Assembly (NCBI GenBank): GCA_016235265.1
Contig: JACRLI010000012.1
Span: forward strand, 1-60,521
Source: Candidatus Eisenbacteria bacterium
Lineage (GTDB): Bacteria > Eisenbacteria > RBG-16-71-46 > JACRLI01
Direction of reading: 5' to 3'
DNA length: 60,521 nucleotides
Part shown: piece by piece, positions 1 through 11,252 of the stretch
How positions within the stretch are numbered: the first letter of the stretch is position 1
Layout: the number at the start of each line of letters is the position of its first letter
Program-made: the position numbers and the translations under genes
The notes under the pieces: model-generated
The model's database searches: none
Seen by the model: the letters and a program-made list of their open reading frames with translations, nothing else
Told to the model about the DNA's origin: nothing

Positions 1-108
1 CGCTTGCGCTTCCGAACCCGACGAATGACACTACCCATCTACGGCTCCTTTCGTCTGCGCCTGATGGACGCTTCGCAACGCCATCAAAGCACAGAGGTTG
101 GAGCCGTT

Positions 109-453
109 TCAATTTCCAACTAAGAATCGCACACCTTCCGGGCCATAGGAGTAGGCGCGGTAGGGGTGGGCGTAGCGGTAACCGCCGTCGTCCTCCTCGT
201 CTCCCTGGTCCTCGGTGCGCAGCAGGGCGGTGATCACCCGGTCGGAGACCCCGGCGGCCTTGAGCTCGCGCAGGTCACCCGCGTCGAGGTCGAAGGACTC
301 CCCGCTGTGCTGGATCTTCTCGATGATCAACTCGTCGGAGATGCTGTCCTCGTGCATCGCAACGACGTCCTTCAAGTCGAAGGACCATGCGCGAGGGGCG
401 CTTCCGGCCATCACCAATGTGGCGATGGCCCCGATCAGCAGTGCTCGATTCAT
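109..453 (-). CDS. Small secreted protein with a helical 'LKxAGVSDxVI' module
   Basis: About 114 residues, function unknown. I start it at the ATG ending at 453 because it opens with a signal peptide (MNRALLIGAIATLVMAG, then a likely cleavage near AWS-F); an upstream in-frame Met would add a charged, unlikely leader. The mature part has two short helical units: 'DVVAMHEDSISDELIIEKI' and 'FDLDAGDLRELKAAGVSDRV'. The pattern 'I..KI...G..FDL...DL..LK.AGVSD.VI' recurs in small exported proteins of many GC-rich environmental bacteria, but I do not know an assigned function. After it comes an acidic stretch and a Tyr-rich tail. It lies downstream of the kinase genes on the same strand with a 90-base gap, so it may or may not share their transcript. 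Confidence 0.7.
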   Translation of the reverse strand: MNRALLIGAIATLVMAGSAPRAWSFDLKDVVAMHEDSISDELIIEKIQHSGESFDLDAGDLRELKAAGVSDRVITALLRTEDQGDEEDDGGYRYAHPYRAYSYGPEGVRFLVGN

Positions 454-543
454 GGCAGGCCTCTCAATTGCGGCAGGAATAACGTGGGGTCGGTCCCACC
501 ACTTCATTCTACCACCAAGCCGGCCCGGGCGCGGACGCAACCT

Positions 544-2844
544 TCAGCCCGCCAGCCCCATCTTCGTCATGAACGCCGCCCACCGCGGATCGGCGTGCAG
601 CGAGCGGAGCAGCGGCTCGGGCTTCATGATGGCCAGGCCCGAGTCGCGCTGCGCGTAGGCCCGCTCCAGCCACTCGAAGGATGACTCCGTCTCGCCGCGC
701 ACCGCGTGGACGATGGCCACCTGGTAGGCGGCGTCCGAGGCGCACCGCTCGACGAGGTCGCGCAGCGCCCGGTCCGATTCCGCGGCGCGGCCCGCGGCGT
801 GATGGATCACCGCCTGCGCGTACAGGCGCGCCCAGTCCTCCTTGTCGTTCCGGGCCTCGGAGAGCGCCTCGTCCATGCGGCCCTGGGCCGCGAGACTCAA
901 CGCCAGGAGCGCGCGGCAGGAGGCGCTGTCGGGAGAGATCTCCAGCGCCTTGCGGAATGCCCTCTCCGCCTCCGCGGGCAGGTCCGCACCGCGGCACACA
1001 CGGCCGTAGAACGCGTAGCTGGAAACGGCCAGCGGATCCTGTTCGATCGCACGCCGGCAGAGATCCAGGGCCTCGTCCATGCGGCCCAGGTCGTAGGCCA
1101 GCAGCCCGGCGGAGCGGAGCACCTCGGCGTTGCCGGGAGCCAGCGCCAGAGCCCTGCGGTAGGAGGCGTCGGCGCTGCTCCAGTCCCAGTCGTACCAGAG
1201 CTGGACGGTGCCCAGCGCCAGGTGCCCTTCGGACAGGTTGGGCTCCAGGGCCAGGGAGCGCAGGGCGGCCTCTCGCGCGCGGGTGTTCGCCTCCAGCACC
1301 GGGGCGAAGCCGGCGGCCGCCTCCAGGGAGTGGGCCCACGCCAGGCAGGCCCAGGCCAGCGCGTGTCCCGCGTCCGCGTCGATCGCCTGCCGCAGGCAGT
1401 CGATGCCCCGGGCCACGTCGTTGCGGACGAGCCGGTTCACCAGGTAGCGACCCTGCAGGAACAGCCGGTGCGCCTCGCCGCTGCCGCCGCGGCCCTTTGC
1501 GGCCGCCGCCACCTCCGCCTTCGCCTCCCCGCTGGCGTTCGAGTCCGGCTCCCCGCCCAGCAGCGTGGTCCGCAGCTCGCGCAGCACCCGCTGCGCGATG
1601 TCGTCCTGCACCGCGAAGATGTCCTCGAGGGTGCGGTCGTAGGTCTCCGACCACAGGTGAAAGCCGTCCGCGACCTTTACCAGTTGCACGCCGATGCGGA
1701 CCCGGTTGCCCGCCTTGCGCACGCTGCCTTCCAGCACCGTCGCCACGCCCAGCGCCCGGCCCACCTCGGCCACCGCGGCCCCCTTGCCCTTGAATGCGAA
1801 GGACGACGAGCGCGCCGCCACGCGCAGCCCGCGGATCTTCGCCAGCACGTTCAGGAGTTCCTCCGCCAGCCCGTCGGAGAAGTACTCGTTCTCCTCGTCG
1901 CGGCTCATGTTCACGAACGGCAGCACCGCGATGGAGGGCAACTCCTCCGCCCCCGTCTTCGCGGGGGCGGGCCCGCCCCGCTCCAGCGTCCGCTTGAGCC
2001 GGTGCAGTTCATTGTGCACTTCGAGCGCCGACGGAAACCGGCCGCCCGGATCCTTGGCGAGGCACCGGTCCACGATGCGCTCCAGTTCCCCGGGCAGTCC
2101 CTCGCGGACGGTGCCGAGCGGCGCGGGCGCGTCCCTCAGTATCGCCGAGCTCACGTCCGCCGGGGTGTCCCCCCTGAAGGGCCGGTGCCCGCAGGTCAGC
2201 TCGTACAGCACCACGCCAAGCGCAAAGAGATCGGTGCGCGCGTCCGACGGCTCGCCCCGCACCTGCTCCGGCGCCATGTACGGCACCGTGCCCACGACCT
2301 GGCCGGCCGAGGACACCGGCGAGTCCAGAGTCAGCGCCAGGGTCGCGTCCAGTCCCGCGTGGGAATCGGCCAGCTTGGCGAGGCCGAAATCGAGGACCTT
2401 GACCCGCCCTTCGCGGGTCACCATCACGTTCGCCGGCTTGAGGTCGCGGTGCACCACGCCCTTCGCGTGCGCCGCCGCCAGCGCGTCGGAGAGCGCGAGC
2501 GCGAGCTCGACGACGCGCGCCACCGGCAGCCCGCCCGGGGTCACCAGCCGGTCGAGGGTCTGGCCCTCCACGAGTTCCATGGTGAGGAACCGGTGGTCCC
2601 CGGCCGCCTCGATGGAGTGCAGCACCACGATGTTCGGATGGCTCAGCCCGGCCACGGTGCGCGCCTCTCGCTCGAAGCGAGCCAGCCGTTCGGCGTCGAG
2701 CGCGAAGGCCGCGGGCAGCACCTTGAGCGCCACGTCGCGCCCCAGCCTCGTGTCGCGAGCCCGGTACACCTCGCCCATGCCGCCCGCGCCCAGCGGGCCG
2801 GCGATCTCGTAGGGGCCGAGCCGGGTTCCGGGATCCAGGTTCAT
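544..2844 (-). CDS. Ser/Thr protein kinase with TolB/FlgO-like domain and TPR repeats
   Basis: A 766-residue PknB-type kinase. The kinase domain fills residues 1-280: glycine loop GAGGMGEVY, catalytic Lys41, HRDLKP with Asp134, DFG with Asp152 and an APE-type MAPEQ motif. There is no membrane segment. From about 305 to 430 a domain beginning 'SIAVLPFVNMS' with 'YFSDGLAEELLNVLAKI' resembles the TolB-N/FlgO-like region often found between kinase or cyclase domains and TPRs. From about 450 to the end are TPR-like helical pairs, suggesting partner binding. The gene begins 24 bases after the stop of the neighbouring kinase, so the two are probably one transcript; an SD (GGAG) precedes the ATG. Substrates are unknown. 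Kinase assignment is secure; the role is inference. Confidence 0.93.
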   Translation of the reverse strand: MNLDPGTRLGPYEIAGPLGAGGMGEVYRARDTRLGRDVALKVLPAAFALDAERLARFEREARTVAGLSHPNIVVLHSIEAAGDHRFLTMELVEGQTLDRLVTPGGLPVARVVELALALSDALAAAHAKGVVHRDLKPANVMVTREGRVKVLDFGLAKLADSHAGLDATLALTLDSPVSSAGQVVGTVPYMAPEQVRGEPSDARTDLFALGVVLYELTCGHRPFRGDTPADVSSAILRDAPAPLGTVREGLPGELERIVDRCLAKDPGGRFPSALEVHNELHRLKRTLERGGPAPAKTGAEELPSIAVLPFVNMSRDEENEYFSDGLAEELLNVLAKIRGLRVAARSSSFAFKGKGAAVAEVGRALGVATVLEGSVRKAGNRVRIGVQLVKVADGFHLWSETYDRTLEDIFAVQDDIAQRVLRELRTTLLGGEPDSNASGEAKAEVAAAAKGRGGSGEAHRLFLQGRYLVNRLVRNDVARGIDCLRQAIDADAGHALAWACLAWAHSLEAAAGFAPVLEANTRAREAALRSLALEPNLSEGHLALGTVQLWYDWDWSSADASYRRALALAPGNAEVLRSAGLLAYDLGRMDEALDLCRRAIEQDPLAVSSYAFYGRVCRGADLPAEAERAFRKALEISPDSASCRALLALSLAAQGRMDEALSEARNDKEDWARLYAQAVIHHAAGRAAESDRALRDLVERCASDAAYQVAIVHAVRGETESSFEWLERAYAQRDSGLAIMKPEPLLRSLHADPRWAAFMTKMGLAG

Positions 2845-2868
2845 CGCGTCTCCATCGCTCTCATCCCC

Positions 2869-5538
<2,670 letters not shown>

Positions 5539-5595
5539 GGGGGCCTCGACGTGGCGGCCAGCCTCGATCGAAATGCGGGAGACGGGTGAGCGGAA

Positions 5596-5621
5596 GCGGA
5601 GCGGGGATGCCCCCGCTCCGC
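5596..5621 (-). terminator. GC-rich hairpin after the acyl-CoA dehydrogenase gene
   Basis: Perfect 11-base inverted repeat GCGGAGCGGGG / CCCCGCTCCGC with a 4-base loop (atgc), about 120 bases past the stop at 5740. No T-tract follows on either side, so efficiency as an intrinsic terminator is uncertain. Confidence 0.45.
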
Positions 5622-5739
5622 AGATGCGACTGGACCGTCAGTTCTTGGGATGTAGGGAGACCGGTCCGCGATTCCCTCGAAATCCACAAAATGTTCTATT
5701 CACGGGACTTGGGCGCTCCCGGAGCCGGAACTCCGGGCC

Positions 5740-6912
5740 TCACCGCGCCAGCCGCGCCGCCTCCTTTGCCAGCCACGAGCCGATCACGTTGCGCTGGATC
5801 TGGTTGGTGCCTTCGTAGATCTGGGTGATCTTGGCGTCGCGCATCATCTTCTCCACCGGGTAGTCGCTCATGTAGCCGTAGCCACCCAGGATCTGCACCG
5901 CGTCGGTGGTGACCTTCATGGCCACGTCGCTGGCGTACATCTTGGCCATCGCGGAGAGGGAGCCGACGTCCCGCATGTCCCCGGCGTCCACGCGGGCGGC
6001 GACGGAGTAGATCAGGGCCTTGGCCGCCTCGACCTGCGTGGCCATGTCGGCCAGCATCCACTGCAGACCCTGGAAGTTCACGATGCTCTGCCCGAACTGC
6101 TTGCGCTGGTGCGCGTAGCGCAGCGCCTCCTCCAGCGCCCCCTCGGCGATCCCGAGCGCCTGAGCGGCCACGCCGGGCCGCGAGACATCGAAGGTCTTCA
6201 TGGCCACCACGAAGCCCTGGCCCTCGCGCCCCAGGAGATTCTCCTTCGGCACGCGGGCGTCCTCGAAGACCAGTTCGCGCGTGGCGGACGCGCGGATGCC
6301 CATCTTGTGCTCCGTCTTCCCGAAGGTGAACCCCGGCGTGCCCTTCTCGATGATGAAACACGACGCTCCGCGCGCACCCTTCTTGGGGTCGGTCAGCGCC
6401 ACGGTGGTGTAGATGTCGGCCTCCCCCCCGTTGGTGATGAAGACCTTGGTGCCGTTGAGCACGTAGTCGTCACCGTCCTTGCGCGCGGTGGTGCGCTGGG
6501 CGCCGGCGTCGGAGCCGGCCATGGGCTCGGTCAGCCCGAACGCCGCCAGCCGGCTCCCGGAGGCGATCTGGGGGAGGTATTTCTGCTTCTGCGCGTCGGA
6601 GCCGAACAGCAGGATCGGGAAGGTGCCCAGCGCGGTGCCGGCGAAGGCCAGCGCGATGCCCGCGCAGGCCTTGGACAGCTCCTCGGTGGCCAGGCACATG
6701 TTGGTGATGCCGTAGCCGCTCTCGACCATGCCCTCGTATTGGGCGGGGATGAACACGCGGAACAGGTCCACCTTCGCCAGCTCCTTCACGATGTCCCAGG
6801 GGAAGGTGCCCGCCTCGTCATACTTCGCCCGGACCGGTTTGACCTTCTCTTCGGCGATGGTGCGCGCCAGGTCCCGGATCGCGAGCTGCTCTTCGGTGAG
6901 AATGGGATCCAC
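5740..6912 (-). CDS. Acyl-CoA dehydrogenase
   Basis: 390 residues, the usual length for a short- or medium-chain FAD acyl-CoA dehydrogenase, which introduces the alpha-beta double bond of acyl-CoA and passes electrons to ETF. Family marks are 'FGLTEPMAGSDAG' in the middle domain, 'VFITNGG', 'GIRASATRELVFEDARVP', and near the C-terminus 'QIYEGTNQIQRNVI', where Glu367 is the catalytic base as in butyryl-CoA or glutaryl-like family members. The start is GTG at 6912 with GGAGG seven bases upstream. It stands alone: the next gene upstream is an M3 peptidase 109 bases away. Substrate chain length cannot be told from sequence alone. Confidence 0.93.
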   Translation of the reverse strand: MDPILTEEQLAIRDLARTIAEEKVKPVRAKYDEAGTFPWDIVKELAKVDLFRVFIPAQYEGMVESGYGITNMCLATEELSKACAGIALAFAGTALGTFPILLFGSDAQKQKYLPQIASGSRLAAFGLTEPMAGSDAGAQRTTARKDGDDYVLNGTKVFITNGGEADIYTTVALTDPKKGARGASCFIIEKGTPGFTFGKTEHKMGIRASATRELVFEDARVPKENLLGREGQGFVVAMKTFDVSRPGVAAQALGIAEGALEEALRYAHQRKQFGQSIVNFQGLQWMLADMATQVEAAKALIYSVAARVDAGDMRDVGSLSAMAKMYASDVAMKVTTDAVQILGGYGYMSDYPVEKMMRDAKITQIYEGTNQIQRNVIGSWLAKEAARLAR

Positions 6913-6927
6913 TCACGCCTCCTGCGA

Positions 6928-6954
6928 TCAATCGCGGCCGTGCAGGGGGCGACC
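6928..6954. repeat. Copy A of a short dispersed intergenic repeat
   Basis: TCAATCGCGGCCGTGCAGGG followed by GGCGACC lies between two minus-strand genes. A near-identical stretch occurs at 11170-11196 in another intergenic gap. Two indels separate the copies. Only two copies are seen in this window. Confidence 0.4.
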
Positions 6955-6960
6955 GCCCCC
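6945..6960 (-). terminator. Short GC hairpin after the M3 peptidase gene
   Basis: GGGGGCG / CGCCCCC around a two-base centre (so effectively a 6-bp stem with a 4-base loop), about 60 bases past the peptidase stop at 7022. No T-tract. It overlaps the end of the dispersed repeat at 6928-6954. Confidence 0.35.
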
Positions 6961-7021
6961 GGTTTCCCAGACTGAGGTGGTGCGGCTTCGGTGCTGCAGG
7001 CCCGGCTCGGCCTCTGCGGTC

Positions 7022-8977
7022 CTACTTCTTCCCCACCAGCTTCTCCACCTCGCCCAGCGTGCGCTCGAACGCGTGCATGGCCGCTTCGATGGGGGCGGGC
7101 TGGGTCAGGTCCACGCCGGCCTTCCGCAGCAGCGTGAGCGGCGGCTCCGAACAGCCGCCCTTGAGCATTCCCAGGTAGGCCTCCGCGGCCGGCGGCCCCA
7201 GCTGGCGCACCCGGTCGGCGATGGCGATGCCGCTGGTGAGCCCGGTGGCGTACTGGTAGACGTAGTACTTGAAGAAGAAGTGCGGGATGTACGCCCATTC
7301 CATGCCGTCGTTCTCACCCAGCGTGTAGGCCGGGCCGTAGTAGCGGCGCACCAGCTCCGAGTAGGTGGAGTCGAGCAGGGTGGCCGTGACCGGAACGCCC
7401 TTCTCCACGTAGCCGTGCACCGCGCGCTCGAATTCCGCGAACAGGGTCTGGCGGAAGATGGTTCCCCGCATGGTCTCCAGGCGGTCCACGAGGAGGTACG
7501 CCTTCTCGGCGTCGCTCTTCGAGTGGGCCACGAGGTAGTCGTTCAGGAGCGCCTCGTTGCAGGTGGAGGCGATCTCGGCCAGGAAGGTCACGTAGCGCGC
7601 GTCGGGATAGGACTGTGCCTTCATGGCCATGTCGCTGTGCAGGGCGTGGCCCATCTCGTGGGCCAGAGTGGACATGTCGTCCAGCTTGTCCTGGTAGTTC
7701 ATCTTCACGAACGGGTGGGCGCCGTACACGTTCGACGAGGATGCGCCGCTGTCCTTGTCCTTGTGCGGGTAGAGGTCGAGCCAGCCGTTGTGCGGGTCGA
7801 GGCCCTCCGCGAGCCGCCGGGTGTAGGCGGGACCCAGTGGGGCGAGCGCCTCAACCAGCGTCTTCTCCGCCTGGGCGTACGGCACGTCCTCCTGCACCTC
7901 CTCGGTCAGCGGGATGTAGAGGTCGTAGAGGTGCAGTTCCGGCAGACCGAGGGTCTGCTTGCGCAACGCCATGTAGCGGTGCAGCAGCGGCAGGTGCGCG
8001 TTCACCGTGCGGACGAGGTTGTCGTAGACGGCGGTCGAGACTTCGTCCTTGTCGGTGTACGCCTCCAGCGCGGTGTCGTAATTGCGCGCGCGGGCATAGG
8101 CCACATCCAGCTTGAACTGGCCGGCCAGCGTGGTCGCCAGGGAGCGCTGGTACTGGCGCAGCGTGGCCAGGAGCGCCTCCACCGCGCCCTTGCGGACGTC
8201 GCGGCTGGGCGATTGACGGAAGAGCGAGTAGTTGGAGAGGGTGAGCTGGACGTCCTTGCCGTGCGCGTCCTTCACCACGGGCCACGGGATGTCGGTGAGC
8301 AGCGCCGAGTGGCACGTCTCCAGGGCGGAGGGAATCTCGTTCAGGTCGATCTCCGCCCACAGGTTGTCCCCCAGCAGCCCCAGGGCCCTCTCCGCGTCCG
8401 GGCTCAGCAGGCGCGGCGCACGGCGGCGCAGGCCCTCCACGTAGGCGCGGTACGGGGCCAGCTTCGGCTGGGACGTGAAGGCCTTCGCCACGGCGTTGCG
8501 GGACAGGGTCTGCACCTCGCGCCGGATGAACGAGGCGGCCGAGGTCAGCCGGTCCATGGCCGCCAGCCCGTGGTCGTTCATGGCCCCGGCGCGATCGTCC
8601 GACTGGGCCGTGGTCTGGCGCAGGTTGGCGTACAGCGTGAGACGGTTGACCTCCCCGTGCAGCCGGAAGTACAGGCCGAGGCAGGCCAGCAGCGCCTTCG
8701 GGTCGGCCAGCCTGCCCTTGTACTTGCTGAGCTGCGGGATGTCCGCGAGGAGCGCGACCCGCCCCTGCTCCCAGGCCGCGTCCGACGCGAACATGGGCGA
8801 GAGGTCCCACTTGTAGACGTCGGGCACCGCGGAACGGGGCGTGTTGGCGTCCGGGGTGTAGGCGGGCAAGGGCGCGGGATCCGGGGCGGCAGCGGCGACG
8901 GCGGCAGCGGCAAGCAACACGGCCAGCGCGGCCAGGAGCGACGCGGGCCGCGGGGCGAAACGCGAACAGTCGGACAT
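7022..8977 (-). CDS. Exported M3-family oligoendopeptidase F-like metallopeptidase
   Basis: 651 residues. An N-terminal signal peptide (hydrophobic run LLAALAVLLAAAAVAAAA before APDP) indicates export. The body matches PepF: the zinc motif HEMGH in 'STLAHEMGHALHSDMA' with downstream glutamate in 'FLAEIASTCNEALL', and the typical 'WAYIPHFFFKYYVYQYATG' near the C-terminus. It would cut short peptides in the periplasm. The start ATG has AGGAG at good spacing. A paralogue with the same layout lies at 24515-26401; the two differ clearly in sequence (HEMGH versus HESGH), so this is not a recent duplication. No partner genes nearby. Confidence 0.93.
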   Translation of the reverse strand: MSDCSRFAPRPASLLAALAVLLAAAAVAAAAPDPAPLPAYTPDANTPRSAVPDVYKWDLSPMFASDAAWEQGRVALLADIPQLSKYKGRLADPKALLACLGLYFRLHGEVNRLTLYANLRQTTAQSDDRAGAMNDHGLAAMDRLTSAASFIRREVQTLSRNAVAKAFTSQPKLAPYRAYVEGLRRRAPRLLSPDAERALGLLGDNLWAEIDLNEIPSALETCHSALLTDIPWPVVKDAHGKDVQLTLSNYSLFRQSPSRDVRKGAVEALLATLRQYQRSLATTLAGQFKLDVAYARARNYDTALEAYTDKDEVSTAVYDNLVRTVNAHLPLLHRYMALRKQTLGLPELHLYDLYIPLTEEVQEDVPYAQAEKTLVEALAPLGPAYTRRLAEGLDPHNGWLDLYPHKDKDSGASSSNVYGAHPFVKMNYQDKLDDMSTLAHEMGHALHSDMAMKAQSYPDARYVTFLAEIASTCNEALLNDYLVAHSKSDAEKAYLLVDRLETMRGTIFRQTLFAEFERAVHGYVEKGVPVTATLLDSTYSELVRRYYGPAYTLGENDGMEWAYIPHFFFKYYVYQYATGLTSGIAIADRVRQLGPPAAEAYLGMLKGGCSEPPLTLLRKAGVDLTQPAPIEAAMHAFERTLGEVEKLVGKK

Positions 8978-9130
8978 CGGGGGTGCTCCTGGTTCGGGTG
9001 GAATACGGGATCGGCGCGGGATGCCGGGGATGCCTTTGCACTGGAAGCTAGCGGAGGACTCGAGGAGCGGTCAATCCGGCCGCCCGCGGGGCCGGGTGGG
9101 GTCCCTGGACGGCCTGCATGCCGGACACGC

Positions 9131-9169
9131 TCGCGGCCGGCTGGAAGGCTCCCTCCCAGCCGGCCGCGA
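9131..9169 (-). terminator. Strong hairpin after the glycine-zipper protein gene
   Basis: Perfect 14-base inverted repeat TCGCGGCCGGCTGG / CCAGCCGGCCGCGA with an 11-base loop, 20-60 bases past the stop at 9188. No T-tract follows; in such a GC-rich genome this is still the likely transcript end. Confidence 0.6.
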
Positions 9170-9187
9170 CTACCCCGCCCTCACCCC

Positions 9188-9838
9188 TCAGGACCGCGTG
9201 GACGGCACCGGGATGCGCACGTCGCGCTGCAGGACAACGCGAAGCGCGCGACCGGGGCGAATCACCACGGGCTCGCCCTTGGTGGCGACGGCCGCGCCGG
9301 TCCCCGCGGCCGCGCCCAGCACCGCCCCGCGCCCGGCGTTCCCGGTGATCTTGCCCACGATGCCGCCCACGAGCGCGCCGCCACCGATGAGCGCGGCCTC
9401 CAGCGGCACCGGCTCCCCGTCCTCCGGCTCCAGGCGCGTGAAGCGCAGGACGAGCCGGGCCTTGTGCTTGCCGCGGCCGGTCGGCTCAACCTCGGACACC
9501 TCGCCGAGGACCCGGGTGCCCGCCGGCACCACCACGCGGCTGCCGAGCAGCCACGGATCCGTCAGCGTGGCCTGGAACTCATCGCCCACCCGCGCGCTCT
9601 CGCTCGAGATGCGCGACTGCATCCGGGCGAAGGCCCGCATCCCGGCCACCAGGGTGACCGGGGATTCGTGCCGATCGTAGGCGTCGGTGGACACCAGCAA
9701 GCCGCGTGTCGGCTCCGTGGAAACTGCCGTATTCCGCAACGGTGTTCGGTGATATCCGGTCAGCGTCGCACCGGCCACTCCGCCGGCCGCCAGCAACGCG
9801 ACCGACGCGACAATCCACCTGCGCGTCAATCCGTTCAT
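9188..9838 (-). CDS. Exported protein with glycine-zipper segment, envelope-associated
   Basis: About 216 residues starting at the ATG ending at 9838, directly before a hydrophobic signal segment (WIVASVALLAAGGVAGATL). The middle carries 'ARVGDEFQATLTDPWLL' and 'VVVPAGTRVLGEVSEVEPTG', a beta-rich pattern often seen in exported proteins of Acidobacteriota-like genomes that stress 'inducible, property-setting' constants such as 'PAGT'. Then a glycine-zipper stretch (GGGALVGGIVGKITGNAGRG and GAAAGTGAAV), which may insert in or pack against membranes. The end, 'VIRPGRALRVVLQRDVRIPV', again matches that group. Function is unknown. It follows the beta-barrel gene ending at 9906 with a 67-base gap, so both may be one transcript. 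Confidence 0.75.
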   Translation of the reverse strand: MNGLTRRWIVASVALLAAGGVAGATLTGYHRTPLRNTAVSTEPTRGLLVSTDAYDRHESPVTLVAGMRAFARMQSRISSESARVGDEFQATLTDPWLLGSRVVVPAGTRVLGEVSEVEPTGRGKHKARLVLRFTRLEPEDGEPVPLEAALIGGGALVGGIVGKITGNAGRGAVLGAAAGTGAAVATKGEPVVIRPGRALRVVLQRDVRIPVPSTRS

Positions 9839-9905
9839 GACGTCCTCCTCGGGGGGAGTTGCGGCCACCACGGCCACCTGCGAATCCCGGCGGCCTTCGA
9901 ACGGG

Positions 9906-10511
9906 CTAGAAGCGGATGGCCAGCCCGACGGAGGTCACCCAGGAATCGGGGTTGTACTTGTCGGGGAACAGCCCGCTGTCTTCCTTGCCCAGGAAGATGT
10001 AGCGGCCGGAGGCGTCGAGCGCCACGCTGCGCCCGAGCGGCAACTGCATCCCACCGCCGAGGTGCAGGCCGAGCTTCTGCGTGGTCCGATCCTCGCCGGG
10101 GGATCCGGCGGAATAGCGGTAGGAAGTGTTGTACCACCCCACGCCCCCGCCCGCGTACAGCGGACGCATCGGGGTGAGCCACGCGGAGGCGGTGAGCGGC
10201 CAGCTCCGGACGGTCATCGTACCGCCGTAGTACTGCTGGCTGCGGTAGGACACGCCCAGTTCGGCGTCGAGCAGCCCCGGCATCAGCGGGGCCCGCGCGG
10301 CGATGCCCACGGACGCGCGGGCCTGATCCCCATCGACGGACCGGGTCATGCCGACGGAGGGGATCAGCTGTCCGCCCGGTGCCGCGGAGGTTTCGGCCAA
10401 CGAGGGGACCGCGAAGAAGATGCCCGCCGTGGCCACGAGGATCCAGGGCACCGCGATCCGGCGGCCGCGTCGGGCACAGGTGATCGAAGCGTGCGGAAGG
10501 ATGGTCTTCAT
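9906..10511 (-). CDS. Outer-membrane beta-barrel protein
   Basis: About 201 residues from the ATG ending at 10511. A signal peptide (VPWILVATAGIFFAVPSLAETSAAP) precedes alternating strands such as 'ASVGIAARAPLMPGLLDAELGVSYRS', 'PLYAGGGVGWYNTSYRY', 'KLGLHLGGGMQLPL' and the final 'DSWVTSVGLAIRF'. The terminal phenylalanine and the aromatic-rich strands are typical of small OmpW/Ail-like eight-stranded barrels. No enzyme residues are apparent. An operator-like palindrome lies 71-84 bases upstream (10582-10595). Role unknown; membrane location is likely. Confidence 0.8.
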   Translation of the reverse strand: MKTILPHASITCARRGRRIAVPWILVATAGIFFAVPSLAETSAAPGGQLIPSVGMTRSVDGDQARASVGIAARAPLMPGLLDAELGVSYRSQQYYGGTMTVRSWPLTASAWLTPMRPLYAGGGVGWYNTSYRYSAGSPGEDRTTQKLGLHLGGGMQLPLGRSVALDASGRYIFLGKEDSGLFPDKYNPDSWVTSVGLAIRF

Positions 10512-10581
10512 GGTGTCCTCCACTCTCACGGGTGCCGCCGGGCATCCTGCGGCCGGCCCGGCTGCCCCGTGTGAAGGCACA

Positions 10582-10595
10582 GGGACTCAAGTCCC
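10582..10595. promoter_or_regulatory. DosR/NarL-like inverted repeat upstream of the beta-barrel gene
   Basis: GGGACTCAAGTCCC: arms GGGACT and AGTCCC two bases apart. This has the same arms and spacing as the core of the mycobacterial DosR box (GGGACT-WW-AGTCCC), though the centre is CA/TG. It lies 71 bases before the start at 10511. Regulator identity is inference; no DosR-type regulator is in the window. Confidence 0.4.
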
Positions 10596-10791
10596 ATGCC
10601 AGAGAGGAGGACTGTTGAAAGATCAGCTACTTAGCGCGAGGGAGGGGCGTGGGTGGCGTCCCCCGGCTGGACAACTGAGTACGCCGATCGACCCCGATAG
10701 TACAATTGACAACTCATGTTATTGAACGCGCCGGATCAGCGGCGCGCCGAATTTCGAGGTCTCGTGGCCGGAATTCGTCGTCGCCGGATGC
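10596..10791. other. AT-richer intergenic stretch with possible promoters
   Basis: Between the beta-barrel gene and the PAS gene. At 10696-10730 the composition turns AT-rich (gatagtacaattgacaactc), giving candidate -35/-10 boxes on either strand (for example TTGACA on the plus strand), but none has a convincing partner at 16-18 bases. No coding sequence seen. Confidence 0.3.
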
Positions 10792-11136
10792 TCAACCGCC
10801 GCGCACGAAGTGCGGCAGGCTCCCGGGAATCTCGAGCGCCAGCTCGACGATCCCGGCTCGCACGCCTCCCCGGAACCACGGCGCCTGGAAGATCAGCTTC
10901 TTCACCCCGGCCTTCTCGATGGTGTAGACGTTTGTCGCCCCCGTGGCCAGCAGCTCGGCCATGCGGGTCCGGGAGGGCTCGGGATGACAGTCGAGGGCGT
11001 TGGTGCCCAGGAGCTCGCGCCCGCCGTCCGCCGCGAAGACCTCCACGGAGCGCTGGTTCATGGACAGGATGATCCCCTGGAGATCGCACACCGTGACGGC
11101 GCCGGGAAACCCCTCCACCCAATCGTGATCGGACAC
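10792..11136 (-). CDS. Single PAS-domain protein
   Basis: About 114 residues consisting almost only of a PAS fold: 'GFPGAVTVCDLQGIILSMNQ' (PAS core with the DxxGxI pattern), 'GRELLGTNALDCHPEPSRTR', then 'NVYTIEKAGVKKLIFQAPWF' (the terminal strands). No kinase, cyclase or methyl-accepting part is attached. I chose GTG at 11136 over an ATG at 11166 because GGAGGGAGGG sits five bases before the GTG, while the ATG has no SD. It could be a diffusible redox or ligand sensor or a regulator of an unlinked kinase; nothing nearby shows a partner. The OPT transporter gene lies 116 bases upstream. Confidence 0.75.
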   Translation of the reverse strand: MSDHDWVEGFPGAVTVCDLQGIILSMNQRSVEVFAADGGRELLGTNALDCHPEPSRTRMAELLATGATNVYTIEKAGVKKLIFQAPWFRGGVRAGIVELALEIPGSLPHFVRGG

Positions 11137-11169
11137 GTACCCTCCCTCCCGCTGCCGTGCGGGCATGAC

Positions 11170-11196
11170 TCAATCGCGTCGCCGTGCAGGGGCGAC
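11170..11196. repeat. Copy B of a short dispersed intergenic repeat; also a small hairpin
   Basis: TCAATCGCGTCGCCGTGCAG followed by GGGCGAC, near-identical to 6928-6954. Within it GTCGCC / GGCGAC (11178-11196) can form a 6-bp stem with a 7-base loop, about 57 bases past the OPT gene stop, so it may serve as a weak terminator. Confidence 0.4.
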
Positions 11197-11252
11197 TCGA
11201 GCGCACCGCCTCGCGGGGATGACCCCGAACTCGAACCGCCGTGCGATCGCGG

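Noticed and set aside
1..108. Possible gene end at the left edge of the window
   Set aside because: No frame with protein-like composition is visible in the first 108 bases; I see nothing supportable there.
6728..10177. Very long plus-strand open frame (1149 codons) opposite the acyl-CoA dehydrogenase, M3 peptidase and envelope genes
   Set aside because: It is antisense to clearly coding genes, is Arg/His/Gln/Gly-rich without domains, and long empty frames are expected opposite GC-rich genes.
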